Below, piece after piece: positions 1-7,941 of a stretch of 41,823 bases of DNA (position 1 is the stretch's first letter; every line of letters starts with the position of its first letter). Under the pieces are notes generated by a model. The model did not search any database. It was not told the origin of the DNA and saw nothing but the letters and a program-made list of their open reading frames with translations. This stretch comes from a virus. Made by a program: the position numbers and the translations under genes. The DNA lies in IMG/VR virus record IMGVR_UViG_3300042922_000692, positions 1-41,823 of that record, one strand, 5' to 3'.

Positions 1-127
1 TTGCTCCCGCATCTTCGCGACGACGAGCTTCTTGTAAGCCCGGAATGCAGCTTGCAGTTTAGTGGATTGGACGCCCGCGTCTCGAGCAAGATTCATCCAG
101 GTTGCATCCTCTTCGCGGCGTTGACGA
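1..127. repeat. Terminal duplication, left copy
   Basis: Bases 1-127 are identical to 41697-41823. The repeat lies inside a coding region, and joining the two copies gives one uninterrupted reading frame. A 127-base overlap is typical of a circular contig from a k-mer assembler, so this is more likely an assembly overlap than a biological direct terminal repeat. Confidence 0.95.
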
Positions 128-873
128 ATGAGCTCAGGGAAGTTAAAGGGAATCGACTCGAATACCGGCTTCTCGCTGAGAATGAAGGCTTCGATCTTCT
201 CCGGCTCCGGAACATCCTCATCCTCTTCTTCGTCCACTGGATCCGGATCGGTAGGAGCGTCGCCATCCTCGAATTCCACTTCCTCAGAACCCGGTTCCGT
301 TTGCTCGTCAGCTTCGTTTTCGGAAACGATGTCTCGCAGCTCGCCACCGAATGCACCCAGTAATTCCTCTACAAGGTAACGAGTTGGGCCTTCTTTAGGC
401 AAAGGCATCGGACCGATCTCCCGCTTAACTTCATCGACATTCATTCCGAGAACACGTTCTCCGTTTTCCCACTTGAACGGATATTCCGCCTCGCCATCAA
501 CGATGCGGAAGACATACTCCATTGATTCATCCAGTCCTTTAATGACGATTTCCTTCCCCGTGTAATCCCGGCCGGCTTCTTGTTCGAATAGATCGCCGTC
601 ATTGTCGTCTCCGAGCTCTTGCTGCTTAACAGTTTCGACAACGCCGTTATGACTGATCGTTGCTACCAATCCGCGGGAGCTGCCGGATGCCGGCGTGATA
701 TCCATCTCCATCTGCGGGTCGTCGAAGGAAACGCGTAGCTCCTTGTCGATCGAATTCAGGTACCGCTGAGCGAAGACGGCAGCTTCCTTGTTCGAAAGGG
801 ACAACTTGATAACGGTCTTCGACTTATTCGTGCTTACGGCGTCAAGCGTGGCATTGAATACTCGGTTAGTCAT
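1..873 (-). CDS. Acidic early phage protein of unknown function (cut by the contig end)
   Basis: The frame starts with ATG at 873 (MTNRVFNATLDAV) and is open through base 1. Through the circular junction it ends four codons later (GVA-stop) at 41685, giving about 294 residues. The N-terminal half looks like a mixed alpha/beta fold. Residues about 195-230 are very rich in Asp, Glu and Pro. The last 45 residues look helical and could be a small DNA-binding unit (FPELIRQRRED onward). It follows the RusA resolvase gene directly, so a role in replication or recombination is possible, but no family is recognised. An acidic tail is common in ssDNA-binding proteins; that is only a suggestion here. 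Confidence 0.8.
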   Translation of the reverse strand, partial: MTNRVFNATLDAVSTNKSKTVIKLSLSNKEAAVFAQRYLNSIDKELRVSFDDPQMEMDITPASGSSRGLVATISHNGVVETVKQQELGDDNDGDLFEQEAGRDYTGKEIVIKGLDESMEYVFRIVDGEAEYPFKWENGERVLGMNVDEVKREIGPMPLPKEGPTRYLVEELLGAFGGELRDIVSENEADEQTEPGSEEVEFEDGDAPTDPDPVDEEEDEDVPEPEKIEAFILSEKPVFESIPFNFPELIRQRREEDATWMNLARDAGVQSTKLQAAFRAYKKLVVAKMREQ

Positions 874-875
874 GA

Positions 876-1346
876 TTAGAACATCCTCTCAACTGGTTTT
901 ATGGTCACTTCAATTCGTGGCCGATTGCTGTAAAACTTCGAAGCGTAAACGTCGACGACTTGGCTGTCGTCCTTCCAGATCACGGTTTTAAGAGCGTCTT
1001 TGATGCCCTTCAGGTAGTTGTCGACGTCCGGCTTCGTTGTCGGACGAATGAACCCGCATTCTGCGTCCATCGTCTTCGCTTTGCTAAACGACTTCGGAAT
1101 CGGACGGTAGATATAAATCTCCAGGACGAGCGCTTCCTCAAGGAGTTGCTTCGGCGCATGCTCCGCCGCCGCCAGCTTCACATAGTCCTTGTAATCCCGC
1201 GACTTCGCAGGATCGTAGGCTTTAACGAATCCACCGGCCGTCGAGAACCTTGGACGCCCCTGGGCGACTGGATCGCCATAAATCGTGAACGAAATGTCCT
1301 TCGTTACTGGCACTTCGTCCACCCCAGTCCGTACATCACCGGCCAT
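876..1346 (-). CDS. rusA: RusA-family Holliday junction resolvase
   Basis: About 156 residues, normal for RusA. These enzymes are homodimeric, metal-dependent endonucleases that cut Holliday junctions and other branches before packaging. The diagnostic segment KPDVDNYLKGIKDAL is present, with Asp107 and Asp109 as metal ligands and Asp116 further on; KDD follows at about 125-127. The N-terminal strand GDPVAQGRPRF is also typical. The ATG at 1346 has only a weak ribosome site. A GTG eleven codons later is preceded by GGGTGGA, so the true start may be there. It sits between the DnaB helicase block and the acidic protein gene. Confidence 0.88.
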   Translation of the reverse strand: MAGDVRTGVDEVPVTKDISFTIYGDPVAQGRPRFSTAGGFVKAYDPAKSRDYKDYVKLAAAEHAPKQLLEEALVLEIYIYRPIPKSFSKAKTMDAECGFIRPTTKPDVDNYLKGIKDALKTVIWKDDSQVVDVYASKFYSNRPRIEVTIKPVERMF

Positions 1347-1370
1347 AACCTAACGAACGCCTGCGTCGCT

Positions 1371-1625
1371 TCAAGCTTGGAGGTATACTCCGGCCCGTAC
1401 GGTTTCCCCTTGATCGTCAACCGGTATTTGCTTTGCATAGTCCCACTCTCCATCCTCGTATCGTCCTACGACGAGATAAAATTCCGCGTATCCCTCGCCC
1501 ATTTCTTCAAGCGGCAGCTCCGGGAATGCTTCACGGGCTTCGTCCGCTTCCGGGATAACTCCCGTGATCATGTATTGCTGTTTGAGCCACTCATACAAGT
1601 GCCAATGATTCCTGCTGTACGCCAT
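1371..1625 (-). CDS. Small early protein, unknown function
   Basis: 84 residues starting MAYSRNHWHLYEW, with GGGAGA eight bases before the ATG. It overlaps the end of the helicase gene by 35 bases, which points to translational coupling. Rich in aromatic and acidic residues, with no cysteine pairs or membrane segment. No family recognised. Confidence 0.7.
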   Translation of the reverse strand: MAYSRNHWHLYEWLKQQYMITGVIPEADEAREAFPELPLEEMGEGYAEFYLVVGRYEDGEWDYAKQIPVDDQGETVRAGVYLQA

Positions 1626-2964
1626 ATGGATCGTCTCCCTTTCCTGTGATGCGCTGATAGCTCTTCTCGTATTTCATCTTGATTAATCCGGTTGGACCGT
1701 TGCGTTGCTTAGCCACGTTGACCTCGATAACGCCCCTGTCCGGCGTGTCCGGATTGTAATACTCATCCCGGTAAAGCATGATAACTCCATCCGCAACGTT
1801 CGCTAGCCCCGCGCTGCCCGCTAGATCCGAAGTGAATGGCCTCTTATTGTTCCGCGAATCCACTTCCTGTTTGACCTGGGACAATCCGATAACGACGCAA
1901 TCGCATTCCTTCGCGCCCGCCCGGATCTTCTGGGCTACCCGGTGAAGCGCGGAACCGGTATTGTCGTTCTTTTCCGCCGGCTCCTTCACGTCCTGTAGGT
2001 AATCGATGATTACAAGATCCAGCCCTTCTTGCCGTTTCATCCGGCGCATCTCCGAAAGGATATACTCGGCAGTCGCACCGCGTTCGTCGTCGATGTGAAT
2101 CTTGGATACCGTGTTCAAGTGGGATGATATTGAATCGATCTGTATCTGCTGGACGTTCCCCACCCGCATGGCTTGCATGGATACCATCGCGAGATTAGCC
2201 AGCATTCGGTTATAGATCTGATCGATCGTCATCTCAAGACTGAAGATGGCCACTTTGTACCCAAAGCTCGAAACCCTCAGCGCCACTTCAATAGCGAATG
2301 CGGACTTCCCCATACTCGTCCTGGCTCCGACGATGATAAAATCCGTTCGCTGGAATCCGAGAGTCATTCGGTCGATATCCGTCCATCCGGTTCGAAGTCC
2401 GAAGGCAAGAGTCAAGTCTTGCGTTTTCATGACAAATCGTTCGAACCATTCGATCACGTTATTAACGCCGGCCTGCTGCTTTGTTTTCTTTGGCCTAATT
2501 TCTAGCGACATCCGCTCGAATTCGTCCAGCAGTACCTCCAACGATCCGGAAGAAGGATCCTCGAACCGCGGTCGGAACTCCTCCATCAGTTTCAGAGCGT
2601 TGTTCCTGGTATATCCTTCGATCATCGTCTGGATGTGTTGGGGAAATAGCTTGTAATTGGCTAGTTCCTCAGTGGCCAGCTTCGCGACGTACATCACTCC
2701 GCCGACCTTATCCATGTGTTTCTCATACTTTGCGAATATGCTTGTCGGCTCTAGCTCGGCGCCTTCTGTCCGCATTTCGCAGAACCAGCGGAACAATACA
2801 CGATGATAGGGATGACCGAACATCTCCCGGCGAAGCGATGCCATTGCTTCGTCGATCAGCGTTCCATCGTGCAAGATACAGGACAGAATATTTCGTTCAA
2901 GCTGTATAGCAGCCGTTAACTGGTCGTTCGGGTCAAACGGCGGAGGCGGTAACTGCTGTTCCAC
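1591..2964 (-). CDS. dnaB: Replicative DNA helicase, DnaB family
   Basis: 457 residues, the usual length of phage and bacterial DnaB. The family forms hexamers that unwind the fork 5' to 3'. The N-terminal domain (about 15-115) has the typical QLERNILSCILHD opening. The RecA-like domain carries Walker A GARTSMGKS at 213-221. Walker B is VIIDYLQD, with Asp321, and a Gln-containing H3-type motif (VIGLSQVKQEVD) follows. It overlaps the upstream organiser gene by 32 bases. The pairing of organiser then helicase is the standard theta-type phage initiation unit. Confidence 0.95.
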   Translation of the reverse strand: MEQQLPPPPFDPNDQLTAAIQLERNILSCILHDGTLIDEAMASLRREMFGHPYHRVLFRWFCEMRTEGAELEPTSIFAKYEKHMDKVGGVMYVAKLATEELANYKLFPQHIQTMIEGYTRNNALKLMEEFRPRFEDPSSGSLEVLLDEFERMSLEIRPKKTKQQAGVNNVIEWFERFVMKTQDLTLAFGLRTGWTDIDRMTLGFQRTDFIIVGARTSMGKSAFAIEVALRVSSFGYKVAIFSLEMTIDQIYNRMLANLAMVSMQAMRVGNVQQIQIDSISSHLNTVSKIHIDDERGATAEYILSEMRRMKRQEGLDLVIIDYLQDVKEPAEKNDNTGSALHRVAQKIRAGAKECDCVVIGLSQVKQEVDSRNNKRPFTSDLAGSAGLANVADGVIMLYRDEYYNPDTPDRGVIEVNVAKQRNGPTGLIKMKYEKSYQRITGKGDDPYGVQQESLALV

Positions 2965-3898
2965 GTCTTAGTCGATCCTCCTCCCGCATCATCCGTATGA
3001 TCGGATCGTCTTCGTCGAACATCGATTCCGAACCGGATGGTCCTTGCTGTGGTTCGATATCCTTCTCTTTCTTGCATGTCCCACGTTTGCGGAACCCGTT
3101 CAGTACTCCGTTGATATAAGCTAGCGTCCGAACATTCGCCCGGATCGCTTCCTTCATCGCCTCAAGCAGCCATTCACCGCCATAGGTTTCAAACTGGTCT
3201 GTAAGGTCTTCCGCCTCAATCCGAGATACTTTTCCATTCACCGTGAAATCCTCTTCGTAAATCTTGTAGATCTTCCCGAAGGATAGGTCGGCGATAGTTG
3301 CGGAAATCTCTAAAGAACTAGTACTACTGTCTTTAATACTTTCTTTAAAGATCTCTTTAGGAGACTCGGAGCCCGCGTCCTGATTGGGGGAATTGGGGGT
3401 CGAGTTTCCCGTTTCGGGAAGTTTTTCGTTAAAAAGTTTCCTGTTTTGGGAAGCACCTTCTTCCCTTTTTGGGAAGTTTTCATTTTCTGAACTTCCTTTT
3501 TCGGGAAGTTTTTCATTCCCTTTTTGGGAAGTTTTTCGAGCAATGTTTAACCCGATTAAGGATGAAAATTGTTCTTCGTCCCACCCCATAACCGGGCTAA
3601 CTTGCCATTTTTCAAAGTCCTTATTAATCTCGAAAATTTTGCTTTCTCGATCCCAGGTAAGAACCTTGCATTGCTCGAGATACTCCAACTCGCCTTTGAT
3701 TTTCGTTTCTGCTACTCCACATATTTGAAAGTGCCTCATTTTCGGAATAAGAGCACTTTTCGTTTGGCACCCGTACGAGAGTCGCCAGATGAAGAAGAGA
3801 ATGTCCTTTTGTCGCTTCGTGAAGTTGCGGCGGATGATCTCATCCCAAAGTTCTCTGGCTATGCGTACGAATCCGTCTTCTGTCTGCGGGTTGGCCAT
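2933..3898 (-). CDS. Phage replisome organiser / replication initiator with DnaD-like C-terminus
   Basis: 321 residues. The first 120 look like the winged-helix N-terminal domain of phage replisome organisers (EDGFVRIARELWDEIIRR, then FTKRQKDILFFIWRLSYG). A linker follows at about 118-170 whose DNA consists of repeated iterons. The C-terminal third (about 215-280) resembles a DnaD-type helicase-loading domain (FETYGGEWLLEAMKEAIRAN, then LAYINGVLNGF). Such proteins bind iterons inside their own gene and load DnaB, which is encoded immediately downstream. AGGAGG precedes the ATG at 3898. Function is inferred from domain order and context. Confidence 0.85.
   Translation of the reverse strand: MANPQTEDGFVRIARELWDEIIRRNFTKRQKDILFFIWRLSYGCQTKSALIPKMRHFQICGVAETKIKGELEYLEQCKVLTWDRESKIFEINKDFEKWQVSPVMGWDEEQFSSLIGLNIARKTSQKGNEKLPEKGSSENENFPKREEGASQNRKLFNEKLPETGNSTPNSPNQDAGSESPKEIFKESIKDSSTSSLEISATIADLSFGKIYKIYEEDFTVNGKVSRIEAEDLTDQFETYGGEWLLEAMKEAIRANVRTLAYINGVLNGFRKRGTCKKEKDIEPQQGPSGSESMFDEDDPIIRMMREEDRLRRGTAVTASAV
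3409..3535. repeat. Iteron array inside the initiator gene: probable replication origin
   Basis: Five copies of a motif close to CCCTTTTTGGGAAGTTTTTC lie within the initiator gene. The GGGAAG cores start at 3416, 3448, 3471, 3503 and 3526. Spacings alternate 32, 23, 32, 23, so the array has a 55-bp higher-order period. A T-rich, unwinding-prone character fits an origin. Lambda-like and several Gram-positive phages place their origin in the same way inside the initiator gene; assignment here is by analogy. Confidence 0.8.
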
Positions 3899-3920
3899 CC
3901 GCCTCTCCTCCTAAGACTTC

Positions 3921-4529
3921 TTAATTCGCATACCGTAGATCAATCGGGAACGATTCTGCATTAGTCGGCAACCACTTAGGAGCGCCGAACTTCTTCATAT
4001 AGCCCAACTTGTTCAGCCATTCGTCCACCGGCTTCTCCTCATGCATGCGCTGCAAGAGTGCCGCTGTCCCTCGCACGTCATTCATGGCACGATGAGCTCC
4101 AGTAAGCTCGATACCGAGCCTAGGGCAAAGCTCCTCTAGCTTATGAGGATAAACGTAACGATCACGGGCTATCGTGAGCGTATCAAGGAATGAATTATGA
4201 AACGTCTTGCCGCCGATCCGCTGCATAGCGTCGTGAAGGAATCCGGAGTCAAAGATGTAATTATGAGCAACTAGGACACTATCACCCATGATGTTGCGCA
4301 GAATCTTGAAGGCGAGATCCTCGTCCATCGCGTTAACCAACTGGCTAGCATCGATTCCGTGGGCTTCCTGCGCCTTCGGATGAATAAGTACGGTCTGTTT
4401 GACCAATGTGGTGAACGGAGCGATCTCGACGCCGTCGCGGATCCGAAGGGCAGCCATTTCTATTACTCTTTCAGTTTTTGGCGAAATGCCGGTAGTTTCG
4501 AAGTCGAAAATGCAGATATCATTGAGCAT
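3921..4529 (-). CDS. DnaQ-like 3'-5' exonuclease (DEDDh)
   Basis: 202 residues. The fold of the polymerase III epsilon subunit is evident. ExoI is IFDFETTG with Asp9 and Glu11; ExoII is HNYIFDSGFLHD with Asp94; ExoIII is GAHRAMNDV with His146 and Asp151. The family degrades ssDNA or trims 3' ends, using two metal ions. No phage DNA polymerase is seen, so it may proofread for the host replisome or process recombination ends. The start overlaps the upstream gene by 11 bases. Confidence 0.92.
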   Translation of the reverse strand: MLNDICIFDFETTGISPKTERVIEMAALRIRDGVEIAPFTTLVKQTVLIHPKAQEAHGIDASQLVNAMDEDLAFKILRNIMGDSVLVAHNYIFDSGFLHDAMQRIGGKTFHNSFLDTLTIARDRYVYPHKLEELCPRLGIELTGAHRAMNDVRGTAALLQRMHEEKPVDEWLNKLGYMKKFGAPKWLPTNAESFPIDLRYAN

Positions 4530-4881
4530 CGGGTGAGGCCTCCTTCAGTTCGAGATTCAAGCGTTTCCGTTGTTCATTTGAAAGTCCCCATCGGATCATT
4601 TCATCCAACGTTCCACAAACTTCCGCTGTGCCCCATGCTTGGCAATCCCATCCCGTGTAGTCGCATCCCGCGTCTACCATGGCATAACGACCATCTTTGA
4701 GAAGGAACACCCCAAGCCAGTTGGGCCCGTCGTTTTCACCGTCTGCGGTCGCAATAATTTCAACGACATCCTCACGAATGAAAGATTCTGTTGGTACCGG
4801 ATTTGCAAATTTCACAACTATAGGGGATCCAGCTTCGGCGAAGGCATTCTTCCAGTCGTAATCATTCAAACTTTCAAGCAT
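4519..4881 (-). CDS. Early protein of unknown function
   Basis: 120 residues starting MLESLNDYDWKNAFAEAG, with a strong ribosome site (GATAGGAGGTCAAGC before the ATG). A central stretch (NWLGVFLLKDGRYAMVDAGCDYTGWDCQAWG) is rich in Gly, Trp and Cys and looks like a beta-rich fold. No catalytic motif is identifiable. It overlaps both neighbours in the recombination/replication block. Confidence 0.75.
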   Translation of the reverse strand: MLESLNDYDWKNAFAEAGSPIVVKFANPVPTESFIREDVVEIIATADGENDGPNWLGVFLLKDGRYAMVDAGCDYTGWDCQAWGTAEVCGTLDEMIRWGLSNEQRKRLNLELKEASPDAQ

Positions 4882-5089
4882 TGCTTGACCTCCTATCGTC
4901 TCGTAAAAAAATAATCGGATACTTCGCCCGCACGACCGTCCAGCCGGGAAGCCCGCGGGCGAAATACTCTTTAAACTCTCGCATGAAAGCCTGCTTGTCC
5001 GTGTCCTTCAGCGCCCATATACGTTCGCCCACCCCTGATTGAAGGAGTGGACGGCCGTATTCGTCTGGATACTTTACTTCAGCCGGCAT
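4874..5089 (-). CDS. Small early protein, unknown function
   Basis: 71 residues starting MPAEVKYPDEYGRPLL at 5089, overlapping the RecT gene by 11 bases and the next gene by 8. Mostly charged and aromatic, with no recognisable motif. The ribosome site is weak, which fits coupling to RecT translation. Confidence 0.65.
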   Translation of the reverse strand: MPAEVKYPDEYGRPLLQSGVGERIWALKDTDKQAFMREFKEYFARGLPGWTVVRAKYPIIFLRDDRRSSNA

Positions 5090-5975
5090 TTGCGTTTTCG
5101 AACTCTAGCAATGCTGGATCTATTTCGTTTTCGGATTCAGAAGATGCGACCGAGGCTTCCGTCGTCTCACCAGCTTCCGTCCAATCGGTAACATCCACGA
5201 TATCCGACATGTCGTTAGAAACTTCGCGCTTCGTCGTCTCGTCCTGCGAGATCGCCTTCGAGAACTCCACGCTGATCGGCATATATTTCATGAGCCCCTT
5301 CAGCACCGTCTTCTTAGCCATTTCGTCGAAGTGATCCGCCCATGGTCCATAAGACTTGGCTTTGGAGAACTTGTCCCGGTGAATCTCGATATCCTTGCGG
5401 CTCATGACGAGGAATGAATACCCCCCATCTTTGAACTTGGCATAAGCGTAATATTTGGTGATCAGGCCGCGATCGCCGTCAGCCGGTACGTGCTTGAGTT
5501 TCTCTTCGATGCCGTATTCATACTCGAAGGCATCCTTCTCATGAACAGCCTGCGCCATGATACTGCTGATCTGTCCGGTACGGCGAGCAAGCTCGATAAG
5601 TCCCTTATAACCGATCTGGAATTGAGCTTCGTCTACGAATCCGATATCCTTGCCTCGTTCATCCTTCTTCTTATTCCGATAAGGGACGAGGTAAGCATGT
5701 CCGAGAATGGAAGGTTCAAGGCCAAGCTGTGCGCATTGCATGACCGCTCCAAGCAAAGATTCCGGCGTACAGACCTTAAGCTTCGGATTTGTGCGAATAC
5801 TGGTCGTTGCGATCCGAAGGAGACGTTCCGGCGTCATATGCTGCGGAATGGCCTGCGCGATGGCTGGCTTCATCTTCTCGAAGAGATCGGCAATTGTTGG
5901 CGCCTTAGTAGATGGAGCGACCGCCCTGTTCGCTAGAGTACCGGCCAATGCCGTTTGATCAACTTGCTTGGTCAT
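5079..5975 (-). CDS. recT: RecT-family single-strand annealing protein
   Basis: 298 residues from the ATG at 5975. GGAGGCGAAGAATA precedes this ATG, so it is preferred over longer in-frame starts. The core matches RecT: MTPERLLRIATTSIRTNPKL, ESLLGAVMQCAQLGLEP, HAYLVPYRN and FQIGYKGLIELARRTGQI, followed by an acidic variable C-terminus (about 255-298). RecT coats ssDNA and anneals homologous strands. It pairs with the YqaJ exonuclease directly upstream, the two sharing a TAATG stop/start. Confidence 0.96.
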   Translation of the reverse strand: MTKQVDQTALAGTLANRAVAPSTKAPTIADLFEKMKPAIAQAIPQHMTPERLLRIATTSIRTNPKLKVCTPESLLGAVMQCAQLGLEPSILGHAYLVPYRNKKKDERGKDIGFVDEAQFQIGYKGLIELARRTGQISSIMAQAVHEKDAFEYEYGIEEKLKHVPADGDRGLITKYYAYAKFKDGGYSFLVMSRKDIEIHRDKFSKAKSYGPWADHFDEMAKKTVLKGLMKYMPISVEFSKAISQDETTKREVSNDMSDIVDVTDWTEAGETTEASVASSESENEIDPALLEFENANAG

Positions 5976-6844
5976 TATTCTTCGCCTCCAAGTACTTTGA
6001 ATGGCCGAGACTTCGGATTCGTCTTCCAAGTGAATTTCATTTCGCCTTGGTAGTACGCGAGCTCCGCGTCTTCCATGTAACCCTTAATTTGATTCGTCGC
6101 GGTGTCCTTACGCCGCTTGGCATCCTTCTCGTCTGCGCGTGCTGCGTAGAGGTCTTGCATGATTTGATAAGATTCATCCGGAAGATGAACCATTTTGCTA
6201 GGTTGCGAGTTTGGAAAGGTATCTTTGAGGTAATCCGAGTCTTGATGGGAATAGGCCGGCGGGACTTTTGCAAGAACATGCTCGTCCCAGAATGTGCGTT
6301 CGATCGTAATGAGGTTCTTAATGAGCTCCTCATCTCGTTCAATTACACGCCATTGAAAGTCCCATCCACCGATTAAAACGGCGATATACCAGCGATCGGC
6401 GCCAGTAACGGCCATATAGTGGTTGCATTGGAGTACGTACTCCGTGGGGGCTTGTGTACCCTCCCAGTCCGCTTTCGAATATTCGGAGGTATTCTTGCAC
6501 TCCAACCCTGCGTTCTGACCAGGAAGCCAACGATCGATATTCGCGAGCATGAATTTATGCTCTGGATGTTGGAAGATAGCGTTCTGCTTCCAAACCTTTG
6601 TGCTTACTTCTTCAGCGAACCAATCGGCGATTACATCCTCGAGCATTCGCCCTGCTTTCATACGGGGGTTATCCTCTAAAGGCGGTAGCTCGCCGATCTT
6701 ATCCAGGTAAACAGCCATCGGGGATTTGTACCGACTCATTCCGGTAATGGCAGCTACGTCCGAGCCGCCGATGCCTTGTTGGCGGTATTCAAGCCATGAA
6801 TCATGGTCAAGGTTTTTCGTATTAACTAATCGAATTGCTTGCAT
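5975..6844 (-). CDS. yqaJ: YqaJ-type phage exonuclease (RecE/lambda Exo functional analogue)
   Basis: 289 residues. The YqaJ domain occupies about 10-200, with GIGGSDVAAITG at 24-35, the acidic helix AGRMLEDVIADWF including Glu69, Asp104 in the FMLANIDRWLPG segment, and the Glu-x-Lys nuclease pair in GLECKN (Glu115, Lys117). The enzyme resects double-strand ends to give 3' ssDNA for RecT. The C-terminal third is helical. Start and stop codons are shared by one base with both neighbours, showing tight coupling. Confidence 0.95.
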   Translation of the reverse strand: MQAIRLVNTKNLDHDSWLEYRQQGIGGSDVAAITGMSRYKSPMAVYLDKIGELPPLEDNPRMKAGRMLEDVIADWFAEEVSTKVWKQNAIFQHPEHKFMLANIDRWLPGQNAGLECKNTSEYSKADWEGTQAPTEYVLQCNHYMAVTGADRWYIAVLIGGWDFQWRVIERDEELIKNLITIERTFWDEHVLAKVPPAYSHQDSDYLKDTFPNSQPSKMVHLPDESYQIMQDLYAARADEKDAKRRKDTATNQIKGYMEDAELAYYQGEMKFTWKTNPKSRPFKVLGGEE

Positions 6845-7065
6845 TAAAGATCAGCCTCCAATTCAGTGACTCGGTCCTCGAGTTCCTTAATCCGATCGCG
6901 AGATTCTTCAAGCTCCGTTTCAAGCTCTTCAGCCCGTTTGTCCAAAATATTGTATGTGCTTTCTAATTCCTTAAAAATCCTAGGACCAATAAGGTCTTCG
7001 TTATCATCGAGTGTTGTTTCCAGCAATCCCATTAAATTCGAATTCGATCCTCGTACCGTCAACAT
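6844..7065 (-). CDS. Small coiled-coil protein
   Basis: 73 residues starting MLTVRGSNSNLMG, preceded by AGGGAGGGATC. Residues about 30-73 form a strongly charged heptad coiled coil (KRAEELETELEESRDRIKELEDRVTE in part). Its stop overlaps the YqaJ start. It may be an accessory or regulator of the exonuclease; that is context only. Confidence 0.75.
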   Translation of the reverse strand: MLTVRGSNSNLMGLLETTLDDNEDLIGPRIFKELESTYNILDKRAEELETELEESRDRIKELEDRVTELEADL

Positions 7066-7077
7066 GATCCCTCCCTA

Positions 7078-7153
7078 TTGAAATCTTGGCCCTCATCCCT
7101 TAAGATGGGGGCATAGTCGATTTACTGATGACCCGTTCCCGCGGGTCATTTTT
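7078..7153 (+). ncRNA. Possible short rightward RNA with own promoter and terminator
   Basis: On the plus strand TTGAAA (7078-7083) is 17 bases from TAAGAT (7101-7106), a reasonable sigma-A promoter. About 20 bases past the predicted start there is an 8-bp perfect hairpin (7128-7135 with 7142-7149) followed by TTTTTC. On the minus strand the same hairpin lacks a T-run. The result would be an RNA of about 40 nt running against the early operon. It may be a regulator or merely a roadblock; evidence is sequence pattern only. Confidence 0.35.
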
Positions 7154-7440
7154 CATTCCTTGCGTTTGATGGATACCACGATCACGCCCGGCATTATCCC
7201 CGATCGCAAAATGTCCGCGACCGGCTTTACCTGCTTGCTAAGCTTGGCTCCCATCCGCATTCCTTCATCAGCCTTGTCCAGCAACATCGGAACGTCGATT
7301 CCGGTTGCACGTAATCCGATCGATGAGCCAAGAGAAACCGATACGGCTTCAACGAATCGATCGAATTCGACTTCCGGATCTTCCATACACTTGGCGAAGA
7401 ACTTCGTCACCAGTTCGTCCGTCTTGTTCAGGTTATTCAC
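7153..7440 (-). CDS. Early protein of unknown function
   Basis: 95 residues from a GTG at 7440 (preceded by GGGAAGGCAG). Sequence begins MNNLNKTDELVTKFFAKCMED; the rest looks helical with a short hydrophobic C-terminal segment (SGIMPGVIVVSIKRKE). No family recognised. It is separated from the next gene upstream by about 75 bases holding a hairpin. Confidence 0.65.
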   Translation of the reverse strand: MNNLNKTDELVTKFFAKCMEDPEVEFDRFVEAVSVSLGSSIGLRATGIDVPMLLDKADEGMRMGAKLSKQVKPVADILRSGIMPGVIVVSIKRKE

Positions 7441-7476
7441 CTGCCTTCCCTATGTATTGATGCTTGATCGCATCTG

Positions 7477-7506
7477 TGAGGATTAGAGCCGAAGCTCCAC
7501 TCCTCA
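7477..7506. other. Two-step inverted repeat between early genes
   Basis: TGAGGA (7477-7482) pairs with TCCTCA (7501-7506), and inside it GAGC pairs with GCTC around a CGAA loop. No T-run follows on either strand, so it is not a terminator. It may be an RNA hairpin affecting stability or an operator. Confidence 0.4.
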
Positions 7507-7515
7507 GGGACAATA

Positions 7516-7746
7516 TCAAGCTTCTTCGTACTCGACAATTACCGGGCAGTTCACAATAGATCGTACAGTTTGATTCGATTCATCGAGAGCTTCATAACTC
7601 GAGAAAACGTGATCTTCATACTCGGCGGAATAGTCTTTAATCTGAGTGACTAAGATGTCGTTCGTCTTTTCTCCGACTTTGACCCACTCAATCCCGCCAT
7701 CGGGACCTGATACGATAACACCAACTGCTTTTATCCTTCTTGCCAT
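7516..7746 (-). CDS. Small early protein, unknown function
   Basis: 76 residues starting MARRIKAVGVIVSGPDGG, with GATGAGGTGAAATT before the ATG. It looks like a small beta-rich protein (GIEWVKVGEKTNDILVTQIKD). No motif recognised. It follows the 61-codon gene with a 4-base gap. Confidence 0.7.
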   Translation of the reverse strand: MARRIKAVGVIVSGPDGGIEWVKVGEKTNDILVTQIKDYSAEYEDHVFSSYEALDESNQTVRSIVNCPVIVEYEEA

Positions 7747-7750
7747 AATT

Positions 7751-7936
7751 TCACCTCATCGATTTCTCTTTCCGTTGTTCCCGAAGCCATTTCAATGCGG
7801 TCGACCAGGAATCCATCCAGAAGCGCTGCTCCTTATCCCCGATCCGAATCGTGACGATCCTCTCGGTATCATTGCGTTGCATCGTCCCGCCCGACTCAGC
7901 GAGAAGTAGGTGAACCTTATGTTCCGAAGCGCACAA
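7751..7936 (-). CDS. Small early protein, unknown function
   Basis: 61 residues if it starts at the TTG at 7936, which has GGGGAAG eight bases upstream. A GTG at 7945 lacks suitable spacing. The frame reads CASEHKVHLLLAESGG, ending WSTALKWLREQRKEKSMR. A Trp- and charge-rich C-terminus is the only notable trait. Confidence 0.6.
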   Translation of the reverse strand: MCASEHKVHLLLAESGGTMQRNDTERIVTIRIGDKEQRFWMDSWSTALKWLREQRKEKSMR

Positions 7937-7941
7937 GTTGA

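Noticed and set aside
1-127. Direct terminal repeat of the T7 type
   Set aside because: It is inside a gene, its length equals a common assembler k-mer, and joining the ends keeps the frame; a circular assembly explains it better.
128-991. Open rightward and alternate-frame ORFs over 1-991
   Set aside because: They lie opposite or out of frame to the acidic protein gene on the minus strand, lack ribosome sites and have low-complexity Ser-rich translations typical of shadows.
7436-7520. Possible 28-codon leftward ORF in the gap (SLRSGASALILTDAIKHQYI)
   Set aside because: No good start codon or ribosome site, and it lies on the 7477-7506 inverted repeat; too short to support.
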